A stretch of DNA of 64,000 nucleotides from G963665975 sp963665975. GTDB taxonomy: Bacteria > Bacteroidota > Rhodothermia > Rhodothermales > Bin80. This document shows, piece after piece, positions 1 to 9,144 of this stretch. The notes below the pieces were generated by a model. It was given only the letters and a program-made list of their open reading frames with translations, ran no database searches and had not been told where the DNA came from. Where the stretch lies: the NCBI GenBank assembly GCA_963665975.1, contig OY762508.1, positions 186,001-250,000 of the forward strand, given 5' to 3'. Within the stretch, counting starts at the first letter, position 1, and each line of letters opens with the position of its first letter. The position numbers and the translations under genes were made by a program.

Positions 1-61
1 ATCTGGATGCAGGACGCTGCAAGAAAAGAACAGGCCTTCCGGTCCGGCAGCTTCCGCAATT

Positions 62-165
62 CCACTGTGGACGGACCATGTGCTACTGTTCGTCTTCCCG
101 GAATAACTCCTGATTTAATGCCTAATTGTACTCCATCACCCACGTATCAATCATGAAGAAATTCC
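62..165. repeat. Direct repeat, copy A (partner at 5580-5683)
   Basis: This segment aligns without gaps to 5580-5683 in the same orientation; by eye about 14 of roughly 104 positions differ. It contains the last codons of the TM2-like gene plus about 20 bases beyond its stop. The two copies lie 5518 bp apart and enclose the whole SusC/SusD pair. Confidence 0.8.
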
Positions 166-175
166 AAGCATCCCA
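83..175 (-). pseudogene. Broken 3' fragment of a TM2-like membrane protein gene
   Basis: Read on the minus strand, this stretch encodes a degenerate copy of the C-terminus of the protein at 5601-6023. The segment W-x3-NFFMIDTWVMEYN is followed by a TAG where the intact gene has a His codon, then ALNQELFREDEQ and a conserved TAG stop. Only about 30 codons are recognisable and no start or upstream domain is seen, so this is a dead fragment. The nucleotide match to 5580-5683 is ungapped and runs past the stop codon into downstream DNA, which shows duplication rather than protein convergence. Confidence 0.75.
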
Positions 176-185
176 GCCAATGCGC

Positions 186-630
186 TGTGATTTAGTGCTC
201 TTCCGACATCCAAGGGCCTATTGGATCTCTTTTGGATCTTCTCTGCTCCAACATTCGATCGTTCATTGCCATTAGAGTCGTCTAAGATCCCCAGTATTAA
301 AATAGATCAAGTGCCCATCAACGCAATCGTTTTCGATCCCAAATCAAGGGATGGCATACCCACAGATCTGCGTGGACTACTCCATATTCCAATGATGTAC
401 GCCACATAATCTGCTTTGAAGATTGCCACGCAAGCGCGGCGAATGCAAGTCTCCTAAGCAGATGGACACCTAGATAGTCCTTGCATCGAGTTGCAAAGAG
501 CTTGCAGAAGTCTTGTTTTATTGTTACCGTTAACATAAAGGCCTCCACATTATAGTGCGTGCAACAAATGAGGGGGCCTCCATCATTGCGCGCCCGAATC
601 GGGTACGAATCAATCCAGACACACGGTGAT
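186..630. promoter_or_regulatory. Leader region upstream of susC
   Basis: About 445 bases without a supportable gene. The region separates the decayed TM2 fragment from the preferred susC start at 631. The only recognisable structure is a LacI-like dyad at 523-534. Overlapping open frames here lack codon-level or domain support. The promoter of the susCD operon most likely lies here, but no confident -33/-7 pair could be assigned. Confidence 0.4.
523..534. promoter_or_regulatory. LacI-like operator dyad upstream of susC
   Basis: GTTACCGTTAAC is a 12-bp dyad centred on CG, with one mismatched pair next to the centre. That is the usual architecture of a LacI-family operator. It lies about 100 bp before the preferred susC start. 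The half-sites differ from those of the dyad at 17034-17045, so it need not bind the LacI protein encoded here. Confidence 0.3.
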
Positions 631-3600
631 ATGGACGCTGAACGCCACTGTAAGACATCCGGGCTACCGGCTCTCCTCGTGCTGTGCATCGGCCTGGCAG
701 TGCAGCCGGCATATGGCGGGTCGTGGGACTCGTTCGCATGGAATCCAGATGTGACCATCACGGGCACCGTGACGGACGCCGACGGGGATCCCCTGAGCGG
801 TGCGACCGTGCGCGCCGCGGACACCAATATTGGAACCGCCACTAATATCGACGGCATCTACGTTATTACCGTTCCCGATGACGCGACGACTCTCGTGTTC
901 TCGTTCGTAAGCTTCGTCACGCAGGAAGTGGCGATAGACGGAAGGACTGTCATTGATGTGATTATGGAGGAAGACGTGGCGAGGCTCGAGGAAGTGGTCG
1001 TCACGGGGTATGGAACGCAGTTGCGAAAGGACATCACCGGATCAATTGCCTCCGTTTCGGCTACGGATGTCGCGTCGCGGCCCGTCGCCTCGGTGGAGAA
1101 GGCCCTGCAAGGCCTCGTACCCGGGCTCAACGTGGCCGATCGCAGTGCCAATCCGGGTGATCTGGCGCAGATCTCGATCCGCGCTATCGGATCCCTGTCG
1201 GCAGGCTACGAGCCCCTGTGGGTAATCGACGGGTTTCCGACCGACCAGCGGAACGCCCAGATGCTCAATCCCGCGGATATCGAATCGATCGATGTACTCA
1301 AGGATGCCTCGGCGACGGCCATCTACGGCTCACGAGGAGCAAACGGCGTCATCATCGTCACCACGAAGTCTGGCCGCATAGGAACGGCCCAGATCAATTT
1401 CGACATGGGCGCCGGCGTGTCGAGTATCCCGAGGAGCGCACGTTTCGAAATGCTCAATGCCGAGGAATACGTCCAATTCCATACTGAACGGAACGGCGGC
1501 ACGACACCCGACTGGATTTCGAGCGTGTGGGACGGCTCCACCGATACGGACTGGCAGGATGAAGTTTATCAAACATCGGCATTTCACAACTGGTCCCTCT
1601 CCGCGCACGGAGGAACCGAAAAAGTCTCCTATCTGCTCTCGGGCAGCTATACGGAAGAATCCGGCGTCATACCCGGCGAGGGGTATAACAAGATCGGAGC
1701 TCGTGTCAAACTGGACTATCGTCCCAACGACAGGATCACCTTCGGGTTGAATGTGGCCCCGAGTGTGTCCAAGATCCTTAAATCCAGCCGACCCAGCGAG
1801 GATGGAAGCGACTGGAGGTCTTCGTGGGCTCAGGCCATACTGCTTCCCCCCATCATCCCCGTGTCCAATCCCGACGGATCCTATGCGATCGGCAGCTACG
1901 TGCCGGGCAATTTCCCGATCGGCAACCCCTTGGAAACCATCGAGCACTACAAACGCACGAATGACCTGTTCAGAATGCTGGGTGGCATAAGCCTGATGGT
2001 GGAGCCCGTCGCCGGCATTACTTTCAAGTCTATTCTGTCCACTAATATCGGGTCCAACAAGAACGAATCACTCTACGACGCTCCTCCCGGCACCCCCCGG
2101 TTTTCGTATCCTGCGGTCAGTACGCTAAACGTGGGTCAGGTGTGGCAAAGAGGGTGGCTGAACGAAAACACGGTCAACTTTCGCAGGCAGATTGGACGGG
2201 ACCACTTCTTTGATGTGCTGGCCGGCTTCACCCTGCAGCGAGACAGAGTGGAATTCGTATCGTCGAACGTAGCCGGACTGCAAATTCCGGGTGCGCGAAT
2301 TCTGTCTATCGGTGATTCGGAGACCCTGACATCCAACAACGGGTTCGGCGAAAACGCGCTAGCCTCCGTTCTCGGACGGCTCAACTATTCCTTTAAGAAC
2401 CGGTACCTCCTGACAGCCACAGTACGGCGAGACGGGAGTTCGAGGTTCGGAGCCAACAATCGCTATCAGACGTTTGGCTCGTTTGCGCTCGGATGGCGGC
2501 TCTCTGAGGAGGAATTCGTCAAGGCACTAGGTTTCGTCAACGACGCGAAACTGCGCGTGTCGTACGGCTCCACGGGCAGCAACTCGATTCCGGACTTCAT
2601 TGCACGACCGAGTCTGCGTCCCGTTAATCACTCGCTCGGGGCCACGCAACTAACCGGCGTGGCCATCGGTGATCCAGGCAATCCTGGCCTGACCTGGGAG
2701 ACATCCGAACAACTGGACATCGGACTCGACCTGACACTTATGGACGGACGCTACAGCATGGTGCTCGATTACTACAACAACGTGACGGCGAGTCTGCTCC
2801 TGTCCAGGAATATCGTAGCATCGTCCGGCTATGGCGGCTTTCTTACCAATATCGGGAGCATGCGCAACGCCGGCATCGAGCTAGCCGCGAACGTTGCCGT
2901 TATGGAAACGCGTGATTTTGACTGGAGCGTGGGGGGCAACGTAACCCGCAACAATCAGGAAATCTTGGATTTGGGCGGCGACGAAGAGATCCGTAACTTC
3001 TTCGGTGCGCTGCGACGCGTGGTCGGAGGGGAGTTGCAGAACATCCACGTTGTTGAGCATGTGGGCATCGTGCGGGAAGGGGACACGCATCCGGCGCAGC
3101 CCGGTGCACAACCGGGCACAATGGTCTACAGAGATGCCGACGGCGACGGTTCGATCAGCAACTTCCTGGGGCCGGACGGCGTGAATCTGGCGGGCACAAA
3201 CCTGGACTATATTTACGGTTTCCATACCAACGTCCGGTACAAGGATCTCGAGCTCAGCGTTCAGTTCAACGGCCAGGCGGGTGCCTCCGTCCTAGATCTT
3301 TACATAATTCAGATCGGCGCGCCGTTCCGCCGTGTCAATCTGTCCAAGAAATTCTGGTATGACGGCCGGTACATATCGGAAAGCCAGCCTGGTGATGGCA
3401 AGACGCCCAGCGCCTCAGGATTCGATACCGGCATTGGTGCCGTTTCCAGCCTGGGCATCCAGGACACGGATTTTCTCCGACTCCGCAACATCACGCTAAC
3501 CTATACGCTGCCGCAGACACTTCTTCGCGGACTCGGCATCACGGGCGCCCGTGGGAAGATCTACACATCCATGGAGAATGTCCATATGTGGACAAGCTTT

Positions 3601-3765
3601 ATCGGAGGCAATCCCGCAGGCAGACGAAATTCGGCAGGCGGCCCCTCGCTCTTCGGCGGATCCAGGATTCCGGGTGTCGGAGATGGCAGGGAAATCGGAC
3701 TAACGAGTCCTCCTCACCTGCCACTACCACGGGTGTGGACGTTCGGCATCCACGTAACGTATTAA
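631..3765 (+). CDS. susC: SusC/RagA-family TonB-linked outer-membrane transporter
   Basis: This is an outer-membrane active transporter that, with its SusD partner, imports oligosaccharides or peptides using TonB energy. From the ATG at 631 it has a signal peptide (LLVLCIGLAVQPAYGG), a carboxypeptidase-regulatory-like beta domain (ITGTVTDADGDPLSGATV), the linker EEVVVTGYG, a plug domain, the SusC signature LKDASATAIYGSRGANGVI, and a long barrel ending in VWTFGIHVTY. The frame is open upstream to 559, but the 24 extra residues do not resemble a signal peptide, so 631 is preferred. The 1044-residue length is normal for the family. susD follows after 19 bases, so the two are an operon. The substrate cannot be read from the sequence; no glycosidase lies beside the pair. 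Confidence 0.95.
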   Translation: MDAERHCKTSGLPALLVLCIGLAVQPAYGGSWDSFAWNPDVTITGTVTDADGDPLSGATVRAADTNIGTATNIDGIYVITVPDDATTLVFSFVSFVTQEVAIDGRTVIDVIMEEDVARLEEVVVTGYGTQLRKDITGSIASVSATDVASRPVASVEKALQGLVPGLNVADRSANPGDLAQISIRAIGSLSAGYEPLWVIDGFPTDQRNAQMLNPADIESIDVLKDASATAIYGSRGANGVIIVTTKSGRIGTAQINFDMGAGVSSIPRSARFEMLNAEEYVQFHTERNGGTTPDWISSVWDGSTDTDWQDEVYQTSAFHNWSLSAHGGTEKVSYLLSGSYTEESGVIPGEGYNKIGARVKLDYRPNDRITFGLNVAPSVSKILKSSRPSEDGSDWRSSWAQAILLPPIIPVSNPDGSYAIGSYVPGNFPIGNPLETIEHYKRTNDLFRMLGGISLMVEPVAGITFKSILSTNIGSNKNESLYDAPPGTPRFSYPAVSTLNVGQVWQRGWLNENTVNFRRQIGRDHFFDVLAGFTLQRDRVEFVSSNVAGLQIPGARILSIGDSETLTSNNGFGENALASVLGRLNYSFKNRYLLTATVRRDGSSRFGANNRYQTFGSFALGWRLSEEEFVKALGFVNDAKLRVSYGSTGSNSIPDFIARPSLRPVNHSLGATQLTGVAIGDPGNPGLTWETSEQLDIGLDLTLMDGRYSMVLDYYNNVTASLLLSRNIVASSGYGGFLTNIGSMRNAGIELAANVAVMETRDFDWSVGGNVTRNNQEILDLGGDEEIRNFFGALRRVVGGELQNIHVVEHVGIVREGDTHPAQPGAQPGTMVYRDADGDGSISNFLGPDGVNLAGTNLDYIYGFHTNVRYKDLELSVQFNGQAGASVLDLYIIQIGAPFRRVNLSKKFWYDGRYISESQPGDGKTPSASGFDTGIGAVSSLGIQDTDFLRLRNITLTYTLPQTLLRGLGITGARGKIYTSMENVHMWTSFIGGNPAGRRNSAGGPSLFGGSRIPGVGDGREIGLTSPPHLPLPRVWTFGIHVTY

Positions 3766-3784
3766 CTCTTACAACCAGGCGACC

Positions 3785-5335
3785 ATGAAATCGTGGAACA
3801 ACGCGAAAATGCCGTCAGGGCCCGTATATCGAGATCCGGCCCCGTCGCAGATTGCCCGGAAGCACTGTCCAGCGTGCAGCCTCAGGGTCGTGGCATTCAT
3901 GCTGCTGGCTTCCCTGGTCGGAGTATCGTGTGACAGTTTCCTGGACGTGGAGCCAGTCGATCGGATCGATGCACCCTCCTTCTTTTCCACGGATCAGGAG
4001 CTCCTGATCGGAATGACTGGAGTGTACGCCGCACAACGCTCTATCTACGGAAGCGGGACCATCTACAATATTATCGAGAGCAGGGCGGACAATGCCGGTT
4101 TAGACCACACGGACCAGGCTGAGCGCGTGGCGACGGACATATTCGCAGAGGTGCCCGGAAACCTGCTGCTGGACATCACTTGGGCCAGCATGTACAACTG
4201 CATCAATCTCGCCAACACGGTGATCGTTCGGGGCCCGGATGCCGAAGGGAATGCGGCCTTAATCGGACGCATCGTAGGGGAAGCCAAGTTCGTGCGCGCG
4301 TTCACCTATTACCATATGGTTAACCTTTGGGGAGGCGTACCGCTGAGAATCACGCCGACGGACGATTTCGAGGAACCCGCGCAGGAGCGCGCCACAGAGG
4401 CAGAGGTCTACAACCAAATCGTACAGGATCTCACGGAAGCGGCTTCTGTGCTGCCCGCGATGTATGACGGCAGTGCCGGCAATGAAGTCGGCAGGGTAAC
4501 CGGTTTTGCCGCCATGATGTTGCTCGGAAAGGTGGAATTGCAGCGTGGCAATGCAGGAGCGGCGGCATCCGCTCTGCGCCCGATCCTAGGCAATTACTCT
4601 CTCCTTAGCGATTACGGAATGATCCACAGCGCCGGTAATGACAATTCGGGCGAGTCCATTTTTGAAGTCAGTTTCAACCCGGCCAATCAGACCGGACTCT
4701 TTCGGCAGCATTTCATTCCCCAGAGCGTTGCCGTCGAACTGGGTATCGTTGCCGGCGGCTCCACGCGGGAGATTCTGTTCCCATTCGCCACCCAGGATCT
4801 GATCGATGCCTTCGACGATCCTGACGATCTGAGAATCCCGTACACCTACGGTACCGTCATGGACCGCAAACCAGGAGGATTCATCGCCAAGTTCATCGAT
4901 CAGAGTGCGGAGTCTGACGGAGCTGACGTAAATCTCGTGCTGTTGCGATATGCCGACGTGCTGTTGTCGCTGGCAGAGGCACTGGGAGAAGGTGCGGAGT
5001 CGTATTCTCTCATCAACCAGGTTCGAAGCCGCGCCGGGCTCTCGGGAATCGACGCGAACACGCCCGGTACCTTCATGGAGAAGCTGATGAAGGAGCGCAG
5101 ATTGGAATTCGCCTTTGAAATGCACCGGTGGTTCGATCTCCTGCGGCTGCCCCAGGGAGAAACCATCGCCATTATGAATGCGCAACTGGGTGCGCAGCAG
5201 AGCACCTTCCAGAGCATCTCCAACTATACCGGTCCAACCAGTTTCAGTCTGACGCCGGAGCGCCTCCTGTATCCGATTCCCCAGTTAGAGATCGACATTT
5301 CCGGCGGTGTGGTAACGCAGAATCCCGGGCACTAG
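3785..5335 (+). CDS. susD: SusD/RagB-family nutrient-binding lipoprotein
   Basis: This is the surface-exposed substrate-binding lid for the upstream SusC. A hydrophobic stretch ending in the lipobox VGVSC places the mature N-terminus at Cys49. The mature protein opens with the typical SusD sequence DSFLDVEPVDRI and has the TPR-like helical core. The family C-terminal motif RRLEFAFEMHRWFDLLRLP is present, as is the final segment LYPIPQLEID. Translation may begin at 3785 or at the internal ATG at 3899, which would give a short lipoprotein signal (MLLASLVGVSC); both fit. It sits 19 bases after susC. No sugar-specificity residues can be assigned from sequence alone. Confidence 0.95.
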   Translation: MKSWNNAKMPSGPVYRDPAPSQIARKHCPACSLRVVAFMLLASLVGVSCDSFLDVEPVDRIDAPSFFSTDQELLIGMTGVYAAQRSIYGSGTIYNIIESRADNAGLDHTDQAERVATDIFAEVPGNLLLDITWASMYNCINLANTVIVRGPDAEGNAALIGRIVGEAKFVRAFTYYHMVNLWGGVPLRITPTDDFEEPAQERATEAEVYNQIVQDLTEAASVLPAMYDGSAGNEVGRVTGFAAMMLLGKVELQRGNAGAAASALRPILGNYSLLSDYGMIHSAGNDNSGESIFEVSFNPANQTGLFRQHFIPQSVAVELGIVAGGSTREILFPFATQDLIDAFDDPDDLRIPYTYGTVMDRKPGGFIAKFIDQSAESDGADVNLVLLRYADVLLSLAEALGEGAESYSLINQVRSRAGLSGIDANTPGTFMEKLMKERRLEFAFEMHRWFDLLRLPQGETIAIMNAQLGAQQSTFQSISNYTGPTSFSLTPERLLYPIPQLEIDISGGVVTQNPGH

Positions 5336-5579
5336 CGGGGCTCTGGATCGCGAGCGCCTCCCTTCTCCTGACCCTTATTTAACAGGTTCGCGTCTCCCCG
5401 AAGCGTGCTTCCGCTAGCCTCCGTTTCGTCCTGTGCGCAACGTCCGGGATCCATTTCGTGACACGAGGATCGGCCCGTTCTCAAGGTTTATTCGGATCGG
5501 CATCGGGAAGAAGTCGCCATGCTGCCAGGCGCCATCTGCACCGTGTCTCTGGTCGGTCGGTCCGGCGGCTCCCGTACTC

Positions 5580-5683
5580 CCACTGTGGACTGACCATTCG
5601 CTACTGTTCGTTTTCCCTGAAAAGATCCTGAATTAATGCATGATTGTACTCCATCACCCACGCATCAATCTTGAAGAAATCCT
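5580..5683. repeat. Direct repeat, copy B (partner at 62-165)
   Basis: This is the intact-gene copy of the repeat described at 62-165, covering the 3' end and immediate downstream flank of the TM2-like gene. With copy A it brackets the susCD operon. Confidence 0.8.
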
Positions 5684-6023
5684 TGATCCACCACACAAGC
5701 ATGGTTATAAATGCCGCAAGAGTAACAAGCCCAAAAAGGAAAAGGGCAATGGGCGCTAGTGGAAAGATTGATGCAAAGCTGACGCCCCCATCGAAATCAC
5801 TCGCTGTAGAACTAGCCATTACGAGGGTTAACATGAGTGGGACCAGAGGGAATGCCGAGATCATCAAGAGAAAAGCCATGACGCCTAGCGCCAATTGCTT
5901 GCCTGCATGGTCCTGCTGCAGATAATACCGGGCACCTCCATACATGCCGATCGCTCCCCACAGCACGTAGCCTGCACTGGGAGATTTCCGTCTTTCGATA
6001 TACTCCAGATCCTTAATGTCCAT
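5601..6023 (-). CDS. Small TM2-domain-like membrane protein
   Basis: A 140-residue predicted inner-membrane protein. An N-terminal soluble stretch leads into a glycine/aromatic hydrophobic hairpin (YVLWGAIGMYGGARYYL) that resembles a TM2 domain. Two further hydrophobic spans follow, near residues 46-70 and 85-113, then a charged C-terminal tail with aromatic residues (WWIKDFFKIDAWVMEYN). TM2 proteins have no agreed enzymatic role. It is convergent with susD. A broken copy of its 3' end lies at 83-175. The family assignment rests on hydropathy and the G/Y-rich hairpin only, so a generic membrane protein is the alternative. Confidence 0.65.
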   Translation of the reverse strand: MDIKDLEYIERRKSPSAGYVLWGAIGMYGGARYYLQQDHAGKQLALGVMAFLLMISAFPLVPLMLTLVMASSTASDFDGGVSFASIFPLAPIALFLFGLVTLAAFITMLVWWIKDFFKIDAWVMEYNHALIQDLFRENEQ

Positions 6024-6295
6024 GAGACCAGGGTAAAGAGTGAGTTTTGATAAAGCGCGCAGCCAATTCTACGGATTACTGACCCACCATGCAATGTGGT
6101 ATTGACCAATCCGCGTCTTGAGGTTCACTCACATCACGCCGCGCACCGTCCCTCAACCTCGTTTATCCGAAGTTTTGCCCCTGTACTTGCTGGGTTTTTC
6201 CGCAACAAGATTCCGGCAGCTTCGTACCATTGCGGCCTTTCCGTACGCCTCATTCATTCCTCCCCGCAAAACCACCTCACCCTGCTTCTACCTCC

Positions 6296-7927
6296 ATGAA
6301 CAACGCGATCGTTTCATTCCCGCCTGCGATCAACGAGCCGATTCTCAGCTACGCGCCCGGCAGCCCGGAGCGCCTTAGCCTGTCCAATACGATTAAGCGG
6401 CTCAAAGGCGAGCAACTGACTATTCCCGCCTTCATCGGTGGCGCAGCCGTGACTACGGGGAATGGCGAGCCACTGCATCCACCGCATGAATTGCGGCATA
6501 CGCTCGGCATGGTCCATCATGGAGGACCAGCCGAGGCTCATGCCGCCATTGCGGCAGCGCTCGAAGCCCGCCATGACTGGTCGCGTATGCATTTTGCCGA
6601 TCGCGCCGCCATCTTCCTGAAAGCAGCCGACCTGCTGGCAGGCCCATGGCGCGATACGCTGAACGCCGCCACAATGCTTGGCCAAAGCAAGAATGCCTTC
6701 CAGGCAGAAATCGATTCAGCCTGCGAAGTGATCGATTTTCTCCGCTTCAATGTTCACTACGCGGAGCAACTTTATCAGGAACAGCCCTACTCCTCCTCCG
6801 GGGTATGGAATCGCCTGGAATACCGGGCGCTGGAAGGATTCGTGTTTGCTGTCACCCCCTTCAACTTTACGGCTATCGGCGCAAACCTTCCAACCGCACC
6901 AGCTCTTATGGGCAACACCGTAGTGTGGAAGCCAGCATCCACGGCGGTTTATTCAGCCTACTATGTCTACAAGCTTCTGGAGGCAGCAGGCCTTCCACCC
7001 GGTGTCATCAACATGGTCCCCGGGCATGGCCCGACGATCGGCGATCCAGTGCTGGCGTCACCGCACCTCTCGGGGCTCCACTTTACCGGGTCCACCGGAA
7101 CGTTCCAGCACATGTGGCGAACGATTGGGGCCAATATATCCCGGTACGCAACGTATCCGCGCATTGTCGGAGAAACCGGCGGAAAAGACTTCATCGTTGC
7201 TCATCCGTCTGCAGACACGAAAGCCGTAGCCACAGCCATCGTACGCGGGTCGTTCGAATATCAGGGGCAAAAATGCTCGGCCGCTTCCCGGGTCTATCTT
7301 CCGGCGTCGCAGTGGCAGGCCATTCAGGAGGAAACGTTTGAACAGCTGTCCGAAGTAAACATGGGCACCGTGGAGGACTTCGGAAACTTCGTCAATGCCG
7401 TCATTGACCGAAAAGCCTATGACAGTATTACAGGGTATATCGATGACGCCAGATCCTCCGATGACGCCGACATAATCTTCGGAGGCGGCTACGCGCGCGA
7501 GGAGGGCTACTTTATCGAACCTACAATTATTCTGGCCAAAGTCCCTACCTACCGCACGTTGTGCGAAGAAATCTTCGGCCCCGTAGTCACCGTCTATGTT
7601 TACGACGATGCCGCTTTTGACGAGACGTTAACCATCGTCGACCAGACCTCCCCATACGCGCTTACCGGTGCGATATTCGCCCAGGACCGCGAAGTGATCG
7701 TACATGCAACGAATCGTCTGCGTAATGCTGCCGGCAACTTCTATATCAATGACAAACCCTCAGGGGCAGTTGTCGGCCAACAACCCTTCGGAGGAGCCCG
7801 CGCATCAGGCACCAATGACAAGGCGGGCTCAAAATTAAACCTGCTTCGCTGGACATCTCCGCGTACGATCAAGGAGACCTTTAACCCACCAACCCACTTC
7901 AGCTACCCGTTCCTGGCATCTGAATAG
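6296..7927 (+). CDS. pruA: L-glutamate gamma-semialdehyde (1-pyrroline-5-carboxylate) dehydrogenase
   Basis: This enzyme oxidises glutamate semialdehyde to glutamate with NAD+, the second step of proline catabolism. From the ATG at 6296 the protein has 543 residues, matching the ALDH4A1-like single-function enzyme. The open frame extends to 6230, but that extension is proline/serine-rich and not conserved-looking. Visible family features are EGFVFAVTPFNFTAIGANL, the substrate/NAD segment VIN-MVPG, the general base Glu293 in VGETGGKD, the catalytic Cys327 in YQGQKCSAASRVY, and the C-terminal FGGARASGTNDKAGS. No proline dehydrogenase is adjacent; the next gene is a diaminopentanoate-dehydrogenase-like reductase. 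Confidence 0.93.
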   Translation: MNNAIVSFPPAINEPILSYAPGSPERLSLSNTIKRLKGEQLTIPAFIGGAAVTTGNGEPLHPPHELRHTLGMVHHGGPAEAHAAIAAALEARHDWSRMHFADRAAIFLKAADLLAGPWRDTLNAATMLGQSKNAFQAEIDSACEVIDFLRFNVHYAEQLYQEQPYSSSGVWNRLEYRALEGFVFAVTPFNFTAIGANLPTAPALMGNTVVWKPASTAVYSAYYVYKLLEAAGLPPGVINMVPGHGPTIGDPVLASPHLSGLHFTGSTGTFQHMWRTIGANISRYATYPRIVGETGGKDFIVAHPSADTKAVATAIVRGSFEYQGQKCSAASRVYLPASQWQAIQEETFEQLSEVNMGTVEDFGNFVNAVIDRKAYDSITGYIDDARSSDDADIIFGGGYAREEGYFIEPTIILAKVPTYRTLCEEIFGPVVTVYVYDDAAFDETLTIVDQTSPYALTGAIFAQDREVIVHATNRLRNAAGNFYINDKPSGAVVGQQPFGGARASGTNDKAGSKLNLLRWTSPRTIKETFNPPTHFSYPFLASE

Positions 7928-8069
7928 ACTCGTAGAGCCTTAGTAGCAGTCTGCCCGACGCCATCCGAAACAACGTATTGGGACAACATCGGACCTCGCC
8001 AGCATGCCTGGCGGCTTTGGTTAGTCACGCCGCGTCTCCGCCCCGCTGACCGATACCAATAGTATTGCA

Positions 8070-9086
8070 ATGCAACCACCAATTCGCGTCGTACAGTATG
8101 GTCTTGGTCCTATCGGGATTGCCTGTGCGTCAACGCTACTTCGCAAGGAAGCAACCGGTCGGATCAAACTTGTCGGGGCGATCGACATTGATCCAGATAA
8201 GTCCGGCAAGGATCTGGCAACGCTGCTCCAACAAGACGCGGGCGCTGACATCGTCGTATCAGCCGATTCTGCTGCGGTGTTCCAGCAGTCCAGACCTCAC
8301 GTTGTAATACACACGACGGGATCATTCCTCGAACGCGTCGAAACGCAGATGGTGGATTGCCTGGAGGCCGGAGCGCATGTTGTCTCCAGTAGTGAAGAGC
8401 TTTCTTTCCCCTACGACCGCCACCCAGGAATCGCACGGAGGCTGGACGAAGCTGCCAGGGCACATCACGCGGTAATTCTGGGGACCGGCGTCAATCCCGG
8501 CTACGCCATGGATGCACTGGCTCTTTTTGCCACCGGGGCCTGCGTTGATGTACAACGTGTCCGTGTCGATCGTGTCGTGGATGCGAGCCTTCGAAGGGAA
8601 CCGCTACAGCGCAAGATCGGAGCCGGTCTTACCCTTGCCGACGTGGAAATACGCAAAAGAACAGGGTTGTTTGGGCACATCGGGCTACGCGAATCCCTGC
8701 TATTGGTGGCCTCCGGATTAGGGTGGACGCTAGACCATGTCGAGGAGTCGCTTGACGCCGTGCTCGCAGAAGAATCCGTACAAACGCAATACGTGCATGT
8801 GCCAGCCGGATGCCCGGCTGGTATTCACCAGAGAGCGATCGGCTACCGTAATGGCGCCGAGGCACTGACATTGGACCTGAAAATGTATGTTGGGGCACAA
8901 GGGTCCTACGACGCCGTAGCCGTCGAAGGAACCCCACCAATCGACGTATTGATTCGCGGCGGTGTCTTTGGAGACACGGCGACCGTTGCCACACTGGTGA
9001 ACGCCATTCCATCCGTTATGTCTGCAAGCCCCGGGCTACATACTGTCAATACGTTGCCCCTTCCCTGCGCATTTGCTACGACGTAA
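8070..9086 (+). CDS. DapB-fold NAD(P)-dependent amino acid dehydrogenase, 2,4-diaminopentanoate dehydrogenase-like
   Basis: The 338-residue protein begins with a Rossmann dinucleotide motif (VVQYGLGPIG, Gly11-x-Gly13-x2-Gly16). An acidic residue sits at the end of strand 2 (AIDIDPDK), and a dihydrodipicolinate-reductase-like N domain follows (VVIHTTGSFLERV, VVSSSEELSFP). A segment GTGVNPGYAMD marks the Ord/2,4-diaminopentanoate dehydrogenase group rather than true DapB. Known members act on diamino acids from ornithine fermentation or are uncharacterised, so the substrate here is open. Its position between pruA and a GntR regulator suggests amino acid catabolism, but that is inference. Confidence 0.75.
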   Translation: MQPPIRVVQYGLGPIGIACASTLLRKEATGRIKLVGAIDIDPDKSGKDLATLLQQDAGADIVVSADSAAVFQQSRPHVVIHTTGSFLERVETQMVDCLEAGAHVVSSSEELSFPYDRHPGIARRLDEAARAHHAVILGTGVNPGYAMDALALFATGACVDVQRVRVDRVVDASLRREPLQRKIGAGLTLADVEIRKRTGLFGHIGLRESLLLVASGLGWTLDHVEESLDAVLAEESVQTQYVHVPAGCPAGIHQRAIGYRNGAEALTLDLKMYVGAQGSYDAVAVEGTPPIDVLIRGGVFGDTATVATLVNAIPSVMSASPGLHTVNTLPLPCAFATT

Positions 9087-9144
9087 TCGTGGCACGCGCG
9101 GCAGAAGATGGTCCCCGACCTCAGGTACAAGCAACGGTACGCCG

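Noticed and set aside
318..857. 179-residue minus-strand frame overlapping the susC leader
   Set aside because: It overlaps the susC signal-peptide region on the opposite strand and resembles no protein family.
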